A stretch of 64,000 nt of DNA from Oreohelix idahoensis (GCA_024509875.1 JAMPIV010003456.1:1-64000); one strand, 5' to 3'. Counted from the stretch's first letter, positions 1 through 13,469 are shown. The notes: generated by a model not told the origin, from the letters alone. Numbers and translations: made by a program.

Positions 1-849
1 TGGACTCATGCCTAAACCCTTAATCGGATTTAATATGTAAACATATTGATCTGTGGTAGAAGTCACAACCTGATAAGTTGACCTTTGTCTATTTCAAATA
101 TTTCCATTCCAATTCCCTACCCTCTACGAAAATACCAAAACTACCACACCTCACCATCATACAAACTGCAACAATGACTTCTTCGCCAAACCATGACGGG
201 GGTCACAATAGTTTAATCATTATTTAACCAATGACGGTAGCAAAAGCGCCCTTGAGCGAGATACTGTTAATTTTAATTTTTTGGTTCGCTGATTTTTTCT
301 TACACCAAGTCCAACTCCTTTCAGTCTTGAGATTAACACAAAATTTAATTTATGATGCAGACCCACCTGAAAATTCCTAAATATGTAAAAAGGGATGTAC
401 TTAAAATTGTTGGGATTACGGAGTTAATAAATTCAGACAGTTATTTCAATTTTGTACGCGTCCTTTTTTTTGCAATTGGATGAAACGTTGGCGTGTCTTG
501 ACTGTCTCCGTAACATTCTCATTGCGACCGTCGGTACAAATTTATATCGGATCGAACCACTAAACAAATGACGAACCAACTCCACGAACTACCGATCTCT
601 ACTAATACAATTGGACTCGACTCAAGGACTACCACGATCTACAACACTATGAGGCTCACAGACTTCGCGACTTCCCGAGCCTGCGACCCGTGAACAACAA
701 AAGAACGTTGAAATCGAGACAAAGGTATTTAATCGTGGTTCCAGTAGAAAAACTGCAGTAGCTTACTGCACAGACTCATTTTTTTCGTGTGCAATGTTGA
801 TAACTTAAGCTGGAAAGGTTATTTTAAATGCAGTTCTAAAACTAGATTG
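1..849. other. No gene recognised
   Basis: AT-rich DNA with stop codons in all frames and no domain, repeat family or RNA gene that I recognise. Confidence 0.5.
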
Positions 850-1083
850 GATCCTTTTAAGCAGATACTTGGCTTCCGTTGGGCAGAGTGATCGCGTTCT
901 GATATTTCACATTCTCTAGTTCAGTGAGGTGACCAGTTCTCATTCCTCGCTTGTTCTTTATCTTCCTAAATTAATGGCAAAGTAGGCACCCATTTTAAAG
1001 CTGGGTGATGGAGCATGTAGAACCGTGAATAGCACCCTGCCCCTTTGCGGCGAGACCAGCGCTACTAACACCTCTGCCATACG
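850..1083 (-). repeat. tRNA-derived SINE, diverged copy
   Basis: Read on the minus strand, this begins with a tRNA-like head (GGCAGAGGTGTTAGTAGCGC, the position of a Pol III A box), then a B-box-like ATTCACGGTTC. Next comes the body shared with the other copies in this window: an AGCT(T/G)TAAAATGGGTGCC-like segment, a GGTCACC block, and a tail ending near AGTATCTGCTTAAAAGG. The same modules occur at 21.3, 32.3, 44.1, 45.0, 50.9 and 62.7 kb. The copy is diverged and non-coding. Confidence 0.6.
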
Positions 1084-3424
1084 TGGAATCTTCGTTATAA
1101 CATATAATATTCATTGTGACAGTTTCTACTCTTGTAAAAATTACATTAATTATTCATTTTTTCTCCTGTTCTCATGGCGCTGCAGACAGAAGCTTGCTTT
1201 GCCAACAATACGTTAAACGCTTTACATAAAAAGTGAACGTATTCTCTAAATCCAAATAACTCTTCCAAACCTCGAGGACCCAGACACGATTCTATTAAGG
1301 TAGATTTTTAGACAAGCATCATATCGCTGAAGCTGGTCCTGTGCTGGGATCTACTCTGTCCATTTGTTCAGGCTGGGGTCGCTGCAAAACCGCGTCCGCC
1401 CGTACGCGAGCTGATCAGCGACTAGGCTCAAAAGAAAGCCACAAAGGAAGGTCGGGGCCACTTGGGATATCTGGACTAATGGAGCGATAAAGAGAAACAA
1501 TTAACTGATCGCCATGTTAGAGAAAGACACTGCCAATCAGTACGAATCCATTAACGAATACAAATTGTTGGAATTTGGCATCTATCACACGTCCAGGGCT
1601 CGCAGTGATGGACATATAGAGGGGAATCAGAAGCTTCATGTAGACAACCAGCGAGCTACAGGACCAGTTAGCATATCATATCTCTTCAACATAATACTGA
1701 GTAGGAAGATTTAACACCTAAGGTGTTCGATCTCTGGCGTGAAAATCGGTATGTCGATTCTGTTCTACTATCCAATCAATAATTAGACAGCCTGGCGTTT
1801 TCTGGAAGTAGATGCCCAGAGTCTCCTAAGTTTTCCTACACTGCTGCACAGAGGAATTGAGTATAAGCATTTTATCCGTATACCAAGGCTTCACGGCCGA
1901 GTCAGCGTTAAGCTTAGTCCTGGCTAAGTAGTTGTTTGTGTTTATTCCTGGTCTGTCCTGTAGTGTTGAGTGACTGTGTATTCAGATGACTAGTGTAACA
2001 TCCCCTTCAGGTAATTAAGGCTCTGCACTGAAGTTCTTTCACGAGTCTTTGTATCTGGTTTTTCATGGGGATGTGTTTCAAAATATTCTAGAACACACAT
2101 GCACAGAGGCTTGTTTTTCCAGGTAATTCGCTCTTCCTTTCTTGTCTGGTCCTAGATATTTTTGTCTGTCTTACTAACAAGTAGTATCTGGATGTTTTTC
2201 TTTAAAGATGAAACAACAGCTGTTTTCCAATTGTTGCTATCTCTCTCTTGTTCTTTGAGTGGTCTCGTATTATCTTACCCCCAATTACCCAGTTAATATC
2301 TACTTTGCCCCAGTACATTTTTATCATCAGATATAATTCGCCCAACTCGTAGTGAAACATTTTTTTTCTTTTCAAAAACTGAATTTGTTTGGTTCTGACA
2401 ACCTCACCACGTACCGGCAAAATCGGTACTGAAACCACCAACGCAAGAATATATGCACACGCTTTAGTACAGGCTTTCGCAAAATGATGAAGACCTATTA
2501 ATGAAACCTCCATTGCTCCTGAGATCCAGCCACAAAAAAAAAAAAAAAAAAGGAACGAGAAAAAAAGTGAAACATATAAATCGGCCAGGGTCGGCCTCTC
2601 GGCTCTGCAAAATGGGCAAAAAGGGACGCGAAATTTAGGGCACTGTGATGGAAAACAACAGCCTGCAGACACAAGCAAAACAAAAAAACAACACAAAAAA
2701 AATAAAACACTCCCCCTACAATCCGATTACACTTTGATTCCAAAATAGGAAGACGCCTCCTGGAGTTAATTGTTAATGAGCAGAGGTGCACGGATACTAA
2801 GAGATAAAATATACTAATGATACGGGGGTGCTGTAGTATAATAGACTAATAAGATGAGTTCTCATTCACACATCATTTAAAGATAATATTTTTTTATCGT
2901 TTGTGGAACTAGCAGTTACCATCTATTGATTTTGTTAAGCGCTCTATTATTACCATCATCATCATCTTACTATCCAACTTACCTTTCTTGTTTTGCCGCA
3001 AATCCACTGGTCTCAAACTCGATCGCCCTTTTCTTCGGGTTCATCCAATAACATGGGAAGGTGGAAAACAAAGCATTGACTAATTCCCTATGACATCATT
3101 TTGAGCCGTGCGTAGACAGGTCAGGGATGTAGGCAGAGCCCGGCCCTAGAGATTTTCCCAAGGTGGTTCGGAGGTCTGCGATTTTTTTGGCGCCCCCGAC
3201 CCGTGCCACCCCCCCCCCCCCACCCCTTGGTACTTGTACTATTCTCTAATGAGGGTTCTATTTACATGGATTACACTATAAATTCTGCAGATTTCAAAGA
3301 AAATAAACCATTGTTGCGCCCGGTGAGGACGGAACCCGGGTCGTGCGCTGGGTTACATCTCGCACCTAAATAACAAAATTCCGGCTCGTTGGCCTGTTAG
3401 GTATTTACTTTATCAAACCCTGGG
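1084..3424. other. No gene recognised; homopolymer and C-rich patches
   Basis: No supported coding region. Long A runs lie near 2533-2551 and a C-rich run near 3208-3222. Around 3120-3220 there is a patch with GCCCGGCCCTAG and GGCGCCCCCGACCC, and near 3330 a B-box-like segment on the minus strand (CGGGTTCCGTCC). These suggest old dispersed repeats, but I cannot name a family. Confidence 0.4.
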
Positions 3425-3564
3425 CAATTTGCAAGATCTAACTTTGAAAAAAAACAGAAAAACCTGGGACAAAACTATAAGATCTTACCGCTGAAAAAAC
3501 CTAAAGGATCTCTACTCTTGGACTACACGTTACACATCTACGTTGACTACACTAAAACATCTTC
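3425..3564 (+). repeat. Degraded edge of the ~22-bp satellite
   Basis: Repeated but ragged motifs (CAAGATCTAACTTTG, GACAAAACTATAAGATC, CTAAAACATCTTC) match the satellite at 17.4-19.4 kb. The satellite therefore lies on both sides of element X, showing that X inserted into it. The units here carry many small insertions relative to the right-hand array. Confidence 0.65.
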
Positions 3565-3569
3565 GTTGA

Positions 3570-5839
3570 TGTGGTAACCGTGGGATATACTAAATATTTC
3601 TCGGGGACCTTTAGAGTCCTGGTACTCGAGATCAGCTAGTGCAAGGATTAAATATATATAATACTGGGTAGTGTAATTCTTAGATGACCCTTACTTGCTA
3701 CCACATTATTTATAACTCAGTCAGAAATTATACATTGAATATAATTGATCTTGGACTAACGTTGAATATTCTAGGGGTATGAAAAGTGATGAAGTGTAAG
3801 TCATAACAACAACAGACAGATAAACAATTTAATTTATTCCACCACACTTGACAACACTGTGACATCACATAACATGTAACCACTCTATAAGACAATCTTA
3901 AATGGAGTCACTGATAAAATTTTCAAATAATCAATATGTATTATGCACTTGTCATTAAATATATATGTGTCCTGATTCAAAACTACAAAGTGAACCAGGA
4001 AAATCACAAATCAATTTTAATTACAAAGTTATCATGTACAACAATTTATCAATATGGAATCTTGTAGTGACATATTTTATTAATTCTTATTATCATATGG
4101 GTCAGTTGTGTAGTGGTAATATGAGGTAATACTTGGTGTTGTTTTGTTCAAGCTATGTTGGTATTTGGTCATAAGGTGACTTCAAGTGTTTATGACTGTT
4201 TTTTGGAGGGCTAGTAGTTGGAGATGTTCGCAGTTCCGTTCATTAAAACAATTATTTCCCCTCTTATTTTTATCAGGGATGTTAGTTTATAGATGGGGGT
4301 CTACGATAATGTTGAGCTAAGCTGGGACATTAGGTTAACTTTCGTGCTTGGCGGCAGGAAAACGACATCCTTGACTGCAGATTGTCCTCCTGTTTTCTGG
4401 ACGACACCTCAGATGTTTGCTAATATGGCGCGGGGGGGGGCATGGCGATTGTATGCTGTCCGATCCCTCTGGACGAGTCAGCTACAAAGCCTGACCAGGT
4501 ACCTTCGTTTAATAGCTTTAGGAACCACAGTCCCACACTTCAGGGAAATATACACCGCATTACGTATGACCGGCACTGAGCCCAATACCTCACATTTCGA
4601 TCTGCCGATGTCCCTAGGCTTTTATTTAGGCAAACCCTGAAGCACTGGTCGCTCAACGCCACTATTCTGTAGTAAGTTTATTTGCCAAATGTGGTGCTGA
4701 CGCTGACCGAACCTGAACTACCGGAATTGACTAATATTTGGCCAATCCTACCCCAATACATTGCCTTGTATTACACAGCTTTTTAAAAAATTTCGTTTGA
4801 TACCGATCTTATGGTTCCACGTTTCTCCTGACAACACAAGGCACGGGTCTTTATATCGCGACAGATTGGTCTAATCGTGTTTTTAGCCCTTACATTTCTT
4901 GCGCTCCAATCAATATCGGATTTTTTAATGGACGACCCATTTCCCGTACAATGGTGGGGGTGTTTGAAAATCTGCCATGAGCGATATTGATTCTAGTGTT
5001 GTCTTGACATCCCTCATATTTCTTTAGGGCTATATATTTGGTAATCATAGACTATATTTGCGTAAACAGTTTAACATTATTTTTTGTCAGCAAGTCCTAA
5101 GGAACCCAACAATACAAATTTAAAGGAGCTAAGTGGCTGCGTTCGTGAAAGCTATGCAGTTTTCTTTCTACCTCCTGTTTACTTCGAATTATCGATATGT
5201 GGTGTTGGGTACCTAGTTAATGTTTTCAAACGTAAACCCAGTATAATGTCTATTTCCTAATAGCGTTTCTGTCAGGATTTTTAAAACTAACTCTGGTGCG
5301 TGGGAAAGTGTTTTTTTTCATACTGTCGATTTGAAAAAAGCTAGTGCATAGTGGGCCTTACACGCGTGATGGCAGCAGCATGGAGTGCTAGCGAGGAACG
5401 CGTGTTTAGTGTTGCATTTGTTTGTCCCCTGCTTTCAGCCCATCCCTTCTTTCTATCTTTAGTCCATCTGTCTTTCGTTTTAGGTAACGTATTGTATAAA
5501 AAGACATGAGTGGAATTTTAAATCTAGGTCATCTTGCGGTATCAAACTCAAGGATTTTTTCTATAGAATTGGAGTACACATTTTTATTGAGTGTTGGGGA
5601 GGTGAAACGCGGTGTATGCTGCAGAAGGCCTTTAACTATCAACGTGAAACGGTTACCAATTTGCTAAGACGAATGTAGAAAACAAAGGTGGGGATTTCGA
5701 TTTCGAGTACATTCAGTGTGGACAGCACTGTTCTTTTACCATTATTTCTTGGGAAATTTTATTAAAGTTAATTTGTTAGGCTTTTACCATTTTCCGTTTT
5801 AATTTATTATATGTGGGGGGTGACTAAGCGTTCACGACT
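3570..5839 (-). repeat. Element X 3' LTR (leftmost, indel-rich)
   Basis: Aligns throughout with the other two LTRs: shared blocks include GAGATCAGCT, AGACAGATAAACAATTTAAT and CTTACATTTCTTGCGCTCC. It has frequent scattered small insertions. The left edge is set by the GTTGA duplication followed by TG; the expected TGTTATAAATATTT start is recognisable only if extra bases are allowed. The right edge (TTCACGAC) is followed by a purine tract on the minus strand. No coding function. Confidence 0.7.
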
Positions 5840-8445
5840 CAAAATCCTCCTTTTAAAAGAGACGTCTAATAAGGGTAGTCTAATAACGTTCGTACATTCC
5901 ACATAGAGAATCGTGTTATGTCTATTGCTTGAGTGATTTCGGGGTGATTTAGGTGGTCATCGACACGGAATCGTAGTCGGCATTAGGAAAACATCTGCAT
6001 CAACGTTTCTCTGAATTTTTATTTTGATCATGGGATTAATGCAGGGTGGGTAAGTCAAATGTAAGCAGGGTACTGACGAAGGTTAGCCTCAGACCTCTGC
6101 AATCCAAGAATCCATTTCAGATAGTTACTGTTCAGCTTGCAAGAGTTGTCGGCTTGTCTTACTACTGCTTAGAAGGTGCAAATATTCACCAGGGTTTTCT
6201 CTTCGCTGAGTCCTGCTCACAACGAAATGTCCCGAGAATGTCATTAGATGTTCCTCAAGTTTTGTACGTGTTATGAGGCGTTGATTCTATATGGTGCTAT
6301 CTGAGTTGTGGAGGGATATCAAAATTTCCGGATCGTTGCATATTTAAACACTCGGACTATCCTCAATTTGCAAGACGGTAACAATAAAGGGGGGTAACAA
6401 TGGAGACACTCTGCTCCTCCGATTTGAATGTTCACAGCCAACATGGTCTACTTGGAGTGGGTACTGATCTCAGGGGGATTGTCATGTTAGGAAAAGTAAC
6501 CCTTCTAATTATATATTTATAATGGTTCCCTATATATGTGCGCTACAATGGAGGCTACTATTAACAACTATCGAGTTTCTGGAATTATACCGTAGTGTAT
6601 CATCGGAGATTTATGGGTGATAATAGTGGCCTCAAATCCTGCATTATGAGTTTACTGCATCAGAAATCATTGGAAACTCAAGGCTAGTTAGCATTGCTAT
6701 AAGACTGTGATGGGGTATCTTATCCAATGGGATCCGATCAATAATTTCCCCTTTGGGGACGGTGTCGGGGGTCGGTTAGATAGACCAATGTCCACAGTGC
6801 CCGTTTAATTCTAAGTTTAATGGATAACATAGTGTGAAGCGCTGTGTGCTATTTACACTAATTGTTTTACTCGTGCAAAAAACTGCCCACTGGTTCTATG
6901 TTTAACATTTGTTTCATAGGTTTTACACTTAGGCGGATCATTCTTCCAATGTCTATGTCAGGTTTGCTGTGTAAATGCTCGGTTTCAAACTGTCCCAGGG
7001 GTTGGAACTGGTATGGAATTTCGGTTTTTCTGTTCATTGGATAGCCTTTGCTCAGAGTTGCGAATCTAAATATTTTTGTTGGTGAACATCTGTTGTTGGG
7101 GAAAGGTGGTTTACGGCATCTATGAAGCTCCTATGTCGAACTTCTTAATTGTTATTTTCTTAACAGTGAGTAATGTTTGGTACCCATATGGAGCAGGACA
7201 TGCTTGGTGGCAATCGTGATTTATGACTCCTGTCACCAACGTGCGGGACCTGTACCTTGCTTAATTTTTCACAGGCATGCACCCACAAATTGTGCAATTA
7301 TCAGCAGCTACTTGGGGCCGAGTAGAACTTTTGTCTGATGTCCTTTGACGGGAAGTCCCCATTCTATGAAATTTAATCCAGCTCGTCTGGTATCAACATA
7401 GTGATTTTGCATCACATTCCTTCTTGGTAGGGGAGTAGGGAGTACCAACTAGCTCCCCCTTTGGGTCTGCTCCCCGCCTTCCTTACGGAGCAGCCCTATG
7501 CCCTCATCAGTAAAATTGTCCTTTTTAGGGATATCTTAGGTGTGCATTGTGTTTAGCACATTTGTCAAAGCAACTCATATTTTCAAATAACTGTCCTTTG
7601 CCGATGGGCCTTTCTCATCTGTTTAGTTCAGTACAAAGGTATGCCTTAATGGGGGTTCACTCCCCTCCTTTTACTAGGGCTAGACCTTCCAATACTGCCT
7701 GAAGCGTCTGGCCATCATCCATCATGACCGTTACAGGGCATTCCCTTATGAAAAAACATATATAACTTCCTAACACTGTGGCTTGGGTACTTAATAAGGA
7801 TCCGGGTCACACATTCGTGCTCAGCTAGTAAGCACATCCTTCCACGTAAAATTCTCTACATTGATCTAAAGGCACCTACGGGGTGTCACCAAAATCGTGG
7901 ATAGTTCCCTTTACGCCCCTGCATCTCCACTTTCTCTGTGGTATACTGACAGGGTGCATTAGTGGTTGGCCTAATCACAACTGGTCCATATTTAAACCTG
8001 AATCGTAAAAGGAGCTTCGCTAACTTGCCCATTACAATGTCACTTCTTCACAGATGGGGGATGTTGAAGATTTTTATATGATTTCTCTGTCAGTTTTTCT
8101 TCTTACCCCGCTGTTCCCCAAGCTGTTGTTCATGCAGCAGGTTTGTCGCGTGAGCATGGATTGGAGCCTTCCTACCACATGTACACTAAAGTATTATGTT
8201 TGCATCCTGCATATTTGACAATAATTCCTTCCCTGTCTGAAAAGGGTTTTCTGAAAAGTTATTATATTTCCTTGTCATATGAATTGTGGGTTTTTATTTC
8301 TTATAGTATTCCATTTCGTGGCTATCAACAAGTTTGGGTATGCTTACTCACCTTTAGTTTTGATCTCTTATGATCAAATTTCATTAAAGTTTTGTGGACA
8401 GCTTCAAGTGATAATGTGCTACACTGCCTTTTCTTTTATTACCTG
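5840..8445 (-). pseudogene. Element X internal region 1, 3' part, heavily indel-damaged
   Basis: Corresponds to 11971-14145 of internal region 2 but is about 20% longer because of many small insertions. Recognisable remains include the zinc-knuckle/protease junction around 8145-8260 and the integrase zinc-finger region near 7060-7330. No frame stays open. The damage stops abruptly near 8445, after which the gag segment is nearly identical to the second copy. Confidence 0.6.
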
Positions 8446-9481
8446 TTACCTCTGCTGAGCTGCTTGATACCTTTCAGCAACATTTAGCAACTCACCCAGC
8501 CTCTCTGCACCTTGTTCCATGAGAAACTTTCTCAGGTCTGGAGCCATGGACTCGCTTAATTGTTCTATAAGGACCATTTCCTTAAGATCTTGGGTTTTCC
8601 CCAGAGAAGTCCATTTCTCCAAGTATGTCTCTAACCGTGCAGAGAACTGGTGATAGGTTTCACCTGACAGTAGTTTAGCATTCCTAAATTTTTTCCTATA
8701 AAATTCTGCGTTCTTTTCATATCTTAACAAAAGAGCCTGCTTTAGCATGTCATAATTTTCCTGATCACCTCTGCTCATTTTAGCAAACACTTCATAAGCT
8801 GCCCCACGAAGTCCTTGAGATAACTTTAAGCTCCACCTTTCTCTCTCTAACCCATATGTGGTAGCTAATAGTTCATACCTATTTAGATAGCTCTCAATAT
8901 CATCGTCTTTCTCAACAAAATGATCTAATGAAAATTCATAGCTGAGGTTGAGGCTCCTTGGCTAGCAGTGGCATCAGAGGCAAAGGGACTGGCACCATTT
9001 TCAGGAGCATGGCCTTGAAACTCAAACTCCCTTAGTCGTAACTCATGTTCCCTTTGTAATCTTTTATCTTCTGCTTCCCTTTCTGCAGCTAATCTCTTGT
9101 CTTCTCTTTCTGCAGCTAATTTCTTCTCTTCTCTTTCTGCAGCTAATTTCTTCTCTTCTCTTTCTGCAGCCTGTCTTCTTTCCTCGGCTTCCAATGCTTT
9201 AGCCTCTTTGTCAGCCTCAATCTGCAACCTCTTAGCCTCAGCCTCAATCTGCAACCTCTTAGCCTCTCAGCCTCAACTCTTAGCCTCAAATCTGTATAAC
9301 GCTCAAATTTCTTAGTCTCAGCCTCTAACTTTCTTTCGGCCTCTTTTTCTAATCTTCTTTCTTCGCGTTCAATAAATTTGTCACATTCCGTAGTGACATA
9401 GGCAACCATCACTTGCCCATCTAATCCTAACTCTTTTGCAGTCTGAACAGCAGCAGATCGAAATTTGGCCAGGTCCGCCAT
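8446..9481 (-). pseudogene. Element X gag, copy 1 (fragmented)
   Basis: On the minus strand, an N-terminal part beginning MADLAKFRSAAVQTAKELGL (9481) leads into a Glu/Lys/Arg-rich helix with 9-residue repeats such as KKLAAEREE. The helix is followed by a capsid-like segment with YRKKFRNAKLLSGETYHQF and LEKWTSLGKT. The capsid part resembles the SCAN-like gag fold of Ty3/gypsy elements, which assembles the particle. The reading frame changes at least twice inside the helix-coding repeat. It is nearly identical to the gag at 13.96-15.17 kb. Confidence 0.75.
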
Positions 9482-9716
9482 TGTCTATCTTCATGCATAA
9501 TAATGTAAAAACAATTCTAACTCTAACTCAATTTTATCTAACTTCTATCTATGGACAACACAGGCACCGTTGAGAGCAACACCTTATTTAATTTCCACCC
9601 AAGGATACCTTTCTTTAATTCTTATATTCCCTGAAGTGAAATTACCCCCATATTTTTTTAATAGGGAAAGAGATTCAAAATGAGAGCGAGACCCCAATAT
9701 ATGTGGTGAAGTGGGA
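9482..9716 (-). other. Element X leader, copy 1
   Basis: Untranslated leader between the middle LTR and the gag start of copy 1. It matches 15168-15384 (shared GACAACACAGGCAC and the GAGCGAGACCCCAATATATG block) except for the ~70 bases next to the gag start, which differ. I cannot identify a confident primer-binding site. Confidence 0.6.
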
Positions 9717-11970
9717 TGTTATAAATACTTATAGGGAACTTAGTGTACTGACTGAGATCAGCTGTGAAGGTATCTATATCTATTAAGTAGTGTATTATAG
9801 ATAACCTTACTTGCTACCACATATCTATATATCTCAGTCAGAATTATTCTGGAATAGTGTGATGCTACGTTATGTGTCTAGGGTATGTGTATGATGAAGT
9901 GTAAGTCACAACAACAGACAGATAAACAATTTAATTTAATCCACTACTCTTGACAACACTGTGACACTCACATACATATAACACTCTACAAAGATATCTT
10001 AAAAGAGTCACTGGTAAACTTTCAAATAACAATATGTATTCATTACTGGCATGAATGAATATGTGTCCTGATTCAACTACAAGGGAACCAGGAATCACAA
10101 TCAATTTAAATTACAAGTTATATGTACAGAATTTATCAATATGAATCTTGTAGTGACATATTTTATTAATCTAATTCTATGTGTGTCAGTTGTGTAGTGG
10201 TAATATGAGGTAATACTGGTGTTGTTTTTTTTCAAGCTATGTTGGTATTTGTCATCATGACTGCAAGTGTTTGTTTCTGATGGAACTAGTATTGGAGATG
10301 TTGTCAGTTCCGTTCATTAAAGTAATTAATTTCCACTCTTATTTTTATACAATGTTAGTTTAAGATGGGGTTACATAATGTTGAGCTCCGCTGGCCACAT
10401 AGGCTTAACTTTCGTGATGGCGGCAGGAAAAGACTCCTCTGCTCGATTGCTCCCTGTGTTCTGGAGACACCTCACTATGTTTGCTATATGGACCAAGGAG
10501 TATGCTGGTCCAGCCTCTGGATTCAGCAAAGCTCTGACCAGGTTGTACCTGCTCTAATTTATAGCTTATTTTAGGCACAATACATAACTACCACAGTCCA
10601 GAGCCAACTGTCAGCCTTCATATGGAAATAACACAGAATTACGATTTTGACCGGCAATGAATTATTTCTTTTCTAGCACAAGGTGTCTGTGTCGATATTC
10701 TAGTTTTACTTTCCTCCGACCACCTTCTGTCCTGGAGCCATATAGGCTCATGTTTTACTCTTATTACAGCATAAATTTAAATATAACATTCACTGGTCAA
10801 GTTACCTCAACATGGCATAATACAGATAATTCGTTGTAGGCACTGAATATAACACAATTTAGATTTATCTGCCAAATGTGGCTTTTATTTGCTGACTGGT
10901 GCTTATCGCCTCTAATTGAGTATATTGGCAAAATGTGGTGGTGGACTGACGCCTCTAAGTATGGAATCATTGCATGTCTTACCAACAGTGGCCCATGTCT
11001 TCCTTTTTAAAAAAAAGTACTCCTACTCACGTTTCCCCTGACAACAAAAGATAGTATTTATAGCCCGACTAATCGTGTTTAGCCTTACATTTCTTGCGCT
11101 CCAATCAATCGGATTACTACATGGAGACGCCATTTTCCGTACAATGGTGGGATGAAAATCTGCCACTGAGCGATTCTGATTTGGGTGTTGTCTGACATCC
11201 CTCACTATTTCTTTTGGCTATAATTTGGTAATTCCTAGACTATTTGCGTAACGTTTAACATATTCTTTGTCAGCAAGTCCTAAGGAACCCAAATATACAA
11301 ATTTAAAGGAGCTAAGTGGCTGCGTTCAAAATATGCACTTTCTTCTACCTCCTGTTTACTTCGAATACGATGTGGTGTCTGGTACTGTAATGTTTTCAAA
11401 CGTAAACCAGTATAATGTCATATTTCCTAATAAGCGATTTTTTTTTCAGGATTTTAAACCTAACTCTGGTATGGGTAGTGTTTTTTTGTTTATCACTGTC
11501 GATTTGAAAAAAAGCTAGTGCATTTGTGGCCTTTACACGGCGCGTGATGGCAGCAATTGTGTATCGCGCAGCGACGCGTGTTTAGTGTTGCATGTGTCCC
11601 TGCTTTCAGCCCCTCCCTTCTTTCTATCTTTAGTCCATCTGTCTTTGCTTTTAGTAACGATTGTATATAAAAGACATGAATGGAATTTTACAATCTAGGT
11701 CATCTTGCTTGCGTATCGCAAGGTTTTTCTTAGAATGGGAGTACACATTTTATTGTTTTGAGGAAACGCGTGTATGCTGCAGAAGGCCTGTACTATCAAC
11801 GTGAAACGTTACAATTTGCAGACGAAGTAGAAAACAAGGGGGATTTTCGAGTACAGTCATTGTTGACAGCACTGAGTTCTTTACCATTCTTCTTTCCTTT
11901 TATTGAATTTATGTGTTAGGCTTTACATTTTCCTTTTAATTTATATATCTGGATGTATAATTTCACGACA
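9717..11970 (-). repeat. Element X middle LTR
   Basis: Starts TGTTATAAATACTTATAGGG and ends TTTCACGACA. It serves as 3' LTR for internal region 2 and 5' LTR for internal region 1. It is about 216 bp longer than the right LTR, mainly because of a rearranged stretch near 10660-10930 that also repeats a GCCTCTAATTGA-containing segment. Confidence 0.8.
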
Positions 11971-11985
11971 AATCCTCCCCTTTTT
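11971..11985 (-). promoter_or_regulatory. Element X polypurine tract
   Basis: Minus-strand AAAAAGGGGAGGATT directly abuts the LTR start TGTCGTGAAA. In LTR retrotransposons such a tract survives RNase H and primes plus-strand DNA. The equivalent at 5840-5856 is AAAAGGAGGATTTT. Confidence 0.65.
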
Positions 11986-12939
11986 AAAAACAGGGACGTT
12001 ATACGTCTGTCTATAATTCTACATACACATAGAGAAATTTATGTCTATGCCTGGTGATTTCTTTGATTTTCATCGCACGGATGGCGGCTTAAAAAATCTG
12101 CATCAACGTTTCTCTAATTTTATTTTGCTCATGGATATTAATGCAGGTGGGTCAATTCAAAGTAAGCACTACTGACGAAGGTTGCCTCAGACCTCTGCAA
12201 TCCAAGAATCCATTTCAGATATGTTACTGTACAGCTGCAAGTGTTACGGCTTGTCTTACTACTGCTTAGCAATCAATATTCACCATTTTCTCTTCGTGTT
12301 CTGAGTCTGCTCAACGACATGTCCCGAGAATATTAGATGTTCCTCAATTTGTACGTTATGAGGAGTTGATCTATATGGTGCTATCTGGGTTGTGGAGGGG
12401 ATCCAATAATTTCCGGATCAGCCTTAAGATACACTCGGACTAGCCTCAACTCAACAGGTAACAATGGAGACACTCTGCGCCTCCGAAATGTTCACAGCAA
12501 CAATTTGTCTGATTATTCAGGCGGGATTGAATGTGGAAACACCCTTCTAATAATTTATATTTATAATGTTCTATAATGTGCCGCTCCAATGGAGGCTATA
12601 TTCACCAACTATAGTTTCGCCTAACGACCACAATCTGGAGAATTAAGATAATATGTGGGGAAATGAGTTTCTGCATCAGAAATCAATTCGCACCCTTAGC
12701 ATTGCTATAAGATGTGTGGTGGGTATCTCCAATCCATGGGTCCCCGATCAATAATTTCCCTTGGACGGTGTAGGGTGGGGGGACTACCAATGTCACCGTG
12801 CCCTTTCAGTGCTACGTTAATAGCCAGAGTGTGAAGCGCTGTGAGCATTTCCGAATTGCTCACTCGTCCACACTGCCCACATGTTTCTTATGTTAACAAT
12901 TTGTTTTCGGGTTTTAACTTAGGCGGATCATCTTCAATG
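11986..12939 (-). other. Element X 3' untranslated part
   Basis: About 950 bases between the integrase fragment and the polypurine tract. Every minus-strand frame has stops, and I see no RT, RNase H or integrase-core motif. If a deletion removed the rest of pol, its downstream edge should lie here. Confidence 0.5.
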
Positions 12940-13469
12940 TCAATGTCCAGCCAGCTCCCTAAATGCGGTTTCAACTGTCCCTGGGTTGACCTGGGTCTGA
13001 ATTTCTATTTCTCTGGATGCCTTTCTCAAGTTGCCGAATCTAAATATTTTTGGTGAACACTGTTGGGGGAAAGGTGGATACCTATCCTCTATGTCAACCT
13101 TATTATTGTTATTTTCCTTGTTAATGTTAGGCCCATATGTTTCAGAATGCTTGGCTGGCATCTGATTATGATTTTCCCAACTTGGGGACTGTACCTTGCT
13201 ACATTTTTCACAGGCCCCCACAAAATTGTGCAATATCAGCCAGCTACTTGGGGCAGTAGAATTTTTTCTGATGTCCTTTGACGGGTAGACCCGTTTCTCT
13301 GGTGTTCACCGTCTGGAACAACATGAGATTTTGCCATCACTTCTTCTATGTAGGGGGTTGGGAGCACCAACTGTCCATATTCTGTTGGTCCTGCTCCCGC
13401 TTTCCTGTGGATCAGCCCATCCCTCAAGTAAAATTGTCCTTTCTTAGGGTGTGCATGGCTGTTTAGCAA
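12940..13469 (-). pseudogene. Element X integrase N-terminal zinc-finger fragment
   Basis: Minus-strand frames give FYLRDGLIHRKAGAG and LPTPYIEEVMAKSH, the usual approach to an integrase HHCC finger, then a GEHQ segment and, after a frame change, FVGACEKCSKVQ, which supplies the CxxC. In intact integrases this finger precedes the DDE catalytic core. Here the tail (ENHNQMPAKHSET, NKENNNNKVDIEDRY) has no D-D-E motif, so the core is absent. It lies only ~60 codons after protease, with no RT between. Confidence 0.7.

Noticed and set aside
1514..1714. 66-codon open frame
   Set aside because: No homology, start context or splice signals; length is within chance expectation.
4293..4640. 115-codon open frame
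   Set aside because: It lies inside the left LTR of element X; corresponding frames in the other two LTRs are short and diverge.
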